This document shows, one piece after another, positions 4,174 to 5,459 of a stretch of 5,459 nucleotides of DNA. The position numbers and the translations under genes were made by a program. The notes below the pieces were generated by a model. It did no database searches and was not told the origin of the DNA. It was given only the letters and a program-made list of their open reading frames with translations. Source of the stretch: an uncultured Ruminococcus sp. (lineage in GTDB: Bacteria > Bacillota > Clostridia > Oscillospirales > CAG-272); contig CACXED010000240.1 of NCBI GenBank assembly GCA_902766575.1, positions 1-5,459 on the forward strand, given 5' to 3'. Each line of letters opens with the position of its first letter. Position 1 is the stretch's first letter.

Positions 4174-5459
4174 ATGAAGTTCAGATTAACATCCGCATTT
4201 CTCATTGCGGCGCTTATGACATCAGCGCTGCTAAACTCCTGCCAGAGTCAGGCCGGTACCAACGACACAGCTTCCGATATAACGGTTGATTCAACTCCGG
4301 TTACATCGTCTGACACCACGGACGATTACGGCTACATCGACCCCGGCATCGAAAAGCAGGATCACGGCGGACGGGATTTCAACATCGTATATCCCGAATG
4401 GTCGCTGTACAAGAATTATTACTTTTCAAACGAAAGCAACGGCGACATCGTCAACGACGCAGTCTACGAACGCTCGCGCCGGGTGGAGGAACATTTCAAT
4501 ATCAAGCTTAATTATGTCACCTATGGCGACGGCAAGGAAAGCTCGGTGTTCTCTGCGGTGCAGACTGCGGTTTTAGCCGGAATTTCCGATTACGATCTGG
4601 CGCTGACCCATTGCGTGCAGGGCGTTTTGGGATTGGTCTCCTCGGCATTGGTGCTGGACTGGAACAGTCTGCCGGGCGTCGATCTGACAAAGCCCTACTG
4701 GAATCAGTCGGTACGTGAAAACTTTGAGGTCGATGGAGTCCTTCCGATAATGGCAGGCGATTATATCCTTCCGGACGTCAACGCGATCTTCTTCAACAAG
4801 GAGCTGATTGACAAATATGGGCTTGAGGATCCCTATCGGCTGGTGCTTGACGGGAGCTGGACGTGGGATAAGCTGCGGGATATGGCAAAGCTGGTTTCAT
4901 CCGATCTGAACGGCGACAGCGTGATGGACGAAAACGACCAGTACGGCTTTGTCGGCGAGCTTGACTGGCAGTTCGCCTCGGCGCTGACCTCCTGCGGACA
5001 GCTGATCGCAGGCTCCGACGGCAAAACTGTCGAATTGGTCTGCAATAATGAAAAAACCCAGTCGATACTCGATATGCTCTCTGATCTGATACATCGCGAC
5101 GACATCTCATTCACCTGGAATTACAAGGTTGAATATGACCCCAACAACGGCGGCACTCCTCCGGTCGATTTCGGAAACGGACGCGCGCTCTTTTATCTGA
5201 CTCCGCTGAGCCTTGCGACCACCTTCCGCGACGCGAATATCGAATACGGCATCCTCCCGTTCCCGAAATATGATGAGGCTCAGTCGGATTATATCACGCT
5301 GAACTGGTCGGGCTTCATGTGCGTATCGGCGACGGTCAGCGATCCGGGGCTGGTCGGACAGGTGACTGAAATGCTGTCAGCCGAAAGCTGCCGCACAGTA
5401 ATCCCTGCCTTCTTTGATGTGCTGCTGGGCGAAAAGATCGCCCGCGACGAAGACGCCAA
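4174..5459 (+). CDS. ABC-transporter solute-binding lipoprotein (partial)
   Basis: The frame is open for 428 codons and runs off the window, so the C-terminus is missing. The N-terminus is a lipoprotein signal: Lys2/Arg4, a hydrophobic stretch (5-20) and LNSC with Cys23 as the lipidation site (Asn at -2 is slightly unusual). A Ser/Thr/Asp-rich linker (about 24-60) then leads to a family 1 extracellular solute-binding fold, with VNDAVYERSRRVEEHFNIKL (89-108), AGDYILPDVNAIFFNKELID and a GSWTWDKLRDMAKL helix. DLNGDSVMDENDQYG (244-258) looks like a calcium-binding loop often seen in such proteins. It should be anchored outside the membrane and deliver a sugar or oligosaccharide to an ABC permease, expected downstream. 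The start is chosen for the signal peptide and for GGTGA (4163-4167) six bases upstream. It follows the SGNH gene by 74 bases with no terminator. The ligand is unknown. Confidence 0.88.
   Translation, partial: MKFRLTSAFLIAALMTSALLNSCQSQAGTNDTASDITVDSTPVTSSDTTDDYGYIDPGIEKQDHGGRDFNIVYPEWSLYKNYYFSNESNGDIVNDAVYERSRRVEEHFNIKLNYVTYGDGKESSVFSAVQTAVLAGISDYDLALTHCVQGVLGLVSSALVLDWNSLPGVDLTKPYWNQSVRENFEVDGVLPIMAGDYILPDVNAIFFNKELIDKYGLEDPYRLVLDGSWTWDKLRDMAKLVSSDLNGDSVMDENDQYGFVGELDWQFASALTSCGQLIAGSDGKTVELVCNNEKTQSILDMLSDLIHRDDISFTWNYKVEYDPNNGGTPPVDFGNGRALFYLTPLSLATTFRDANIEYGILPFPKYDEAQSDYITLNWSGFMCVSATVSDPGLVGQVTEMLSAESCRTVIPAFFDVLLGEKIARDEDA

Noticed and set aside
1..5459. CRISPR array, tRNA, rRNA, insertion sequence or defence system
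   Set aside because: No regularly spaced repeats, cloverleaf, rRNA-like sequence, transposase motif or defence-gene family was seen on either strand.

Overview
This window reads as accessory carbohydrate-catabolism DNA from a Gram-positive anaerobe, most likely a gut or rumen member of the Clostridia (Oscillospiraceae-like). That assignment is inference. It rests on strong sigma-A type promoters, AGGAGG-type ribosome sites, AT-rich intergenic DNA next to coding sequence with GC-rich third positions, a lipoprotein solute-binding protein of clostridial style, and a LacI-family regulator.

Layout. Positions 1-150 hold no gene I can call with confidence. They carry three consecutive stem-loops, the last a long hairpin flanked by T-runs on both strands that should stop transcription from either side. 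Positions 151-280 are non-coding except for a doubtful 36-codon ORF on the minus strand. A minus-strand gene (281-1456) encodes a PHP-type metallohydrolase of the CehA/McbA group. A divergent promoter region (1457-1732) separates it from a plus-strand run: a LacI-family repressor (1733-2755), an RpiB/LacB-type sugar-phosphate isomerase that overlaps it by ATGA (2752-3324), an SGNH-fold esterase/hydrolase (3380-4099), and a sugar-ABC-transporter solute-binding lipoprotein (4174 to beyond the window end).

How it works together. The same 12-bp LacI-type operator, TAAAACG(A/T)TTWA, appears three times: on the start site of the minus-strand promoter, just downstream of the lacI promoter, and immediately before the SGNH gene. 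The simplest reading is one autoregulated regulon in which the LacI protein controls both divergent units. A binding lipoprotein captures a sugar or oligosaccharide, an esterase may remove acyl groups, an isomerase handles a sugar phosphate, and a PHP metallohydrolase acts on an unknown ester, amide or phosphate. The isomerase lacks both histidines typical of ribose-5-phosphate isomerase B, so its substrate is probably not ribose 5-phosphate. The true substrate of the pathway cannot be read from this window. Permeases, kinases or glycosidases would be expected downstream of 5459. I saw no CRISPR array, tRNA, rRNA or transposase.
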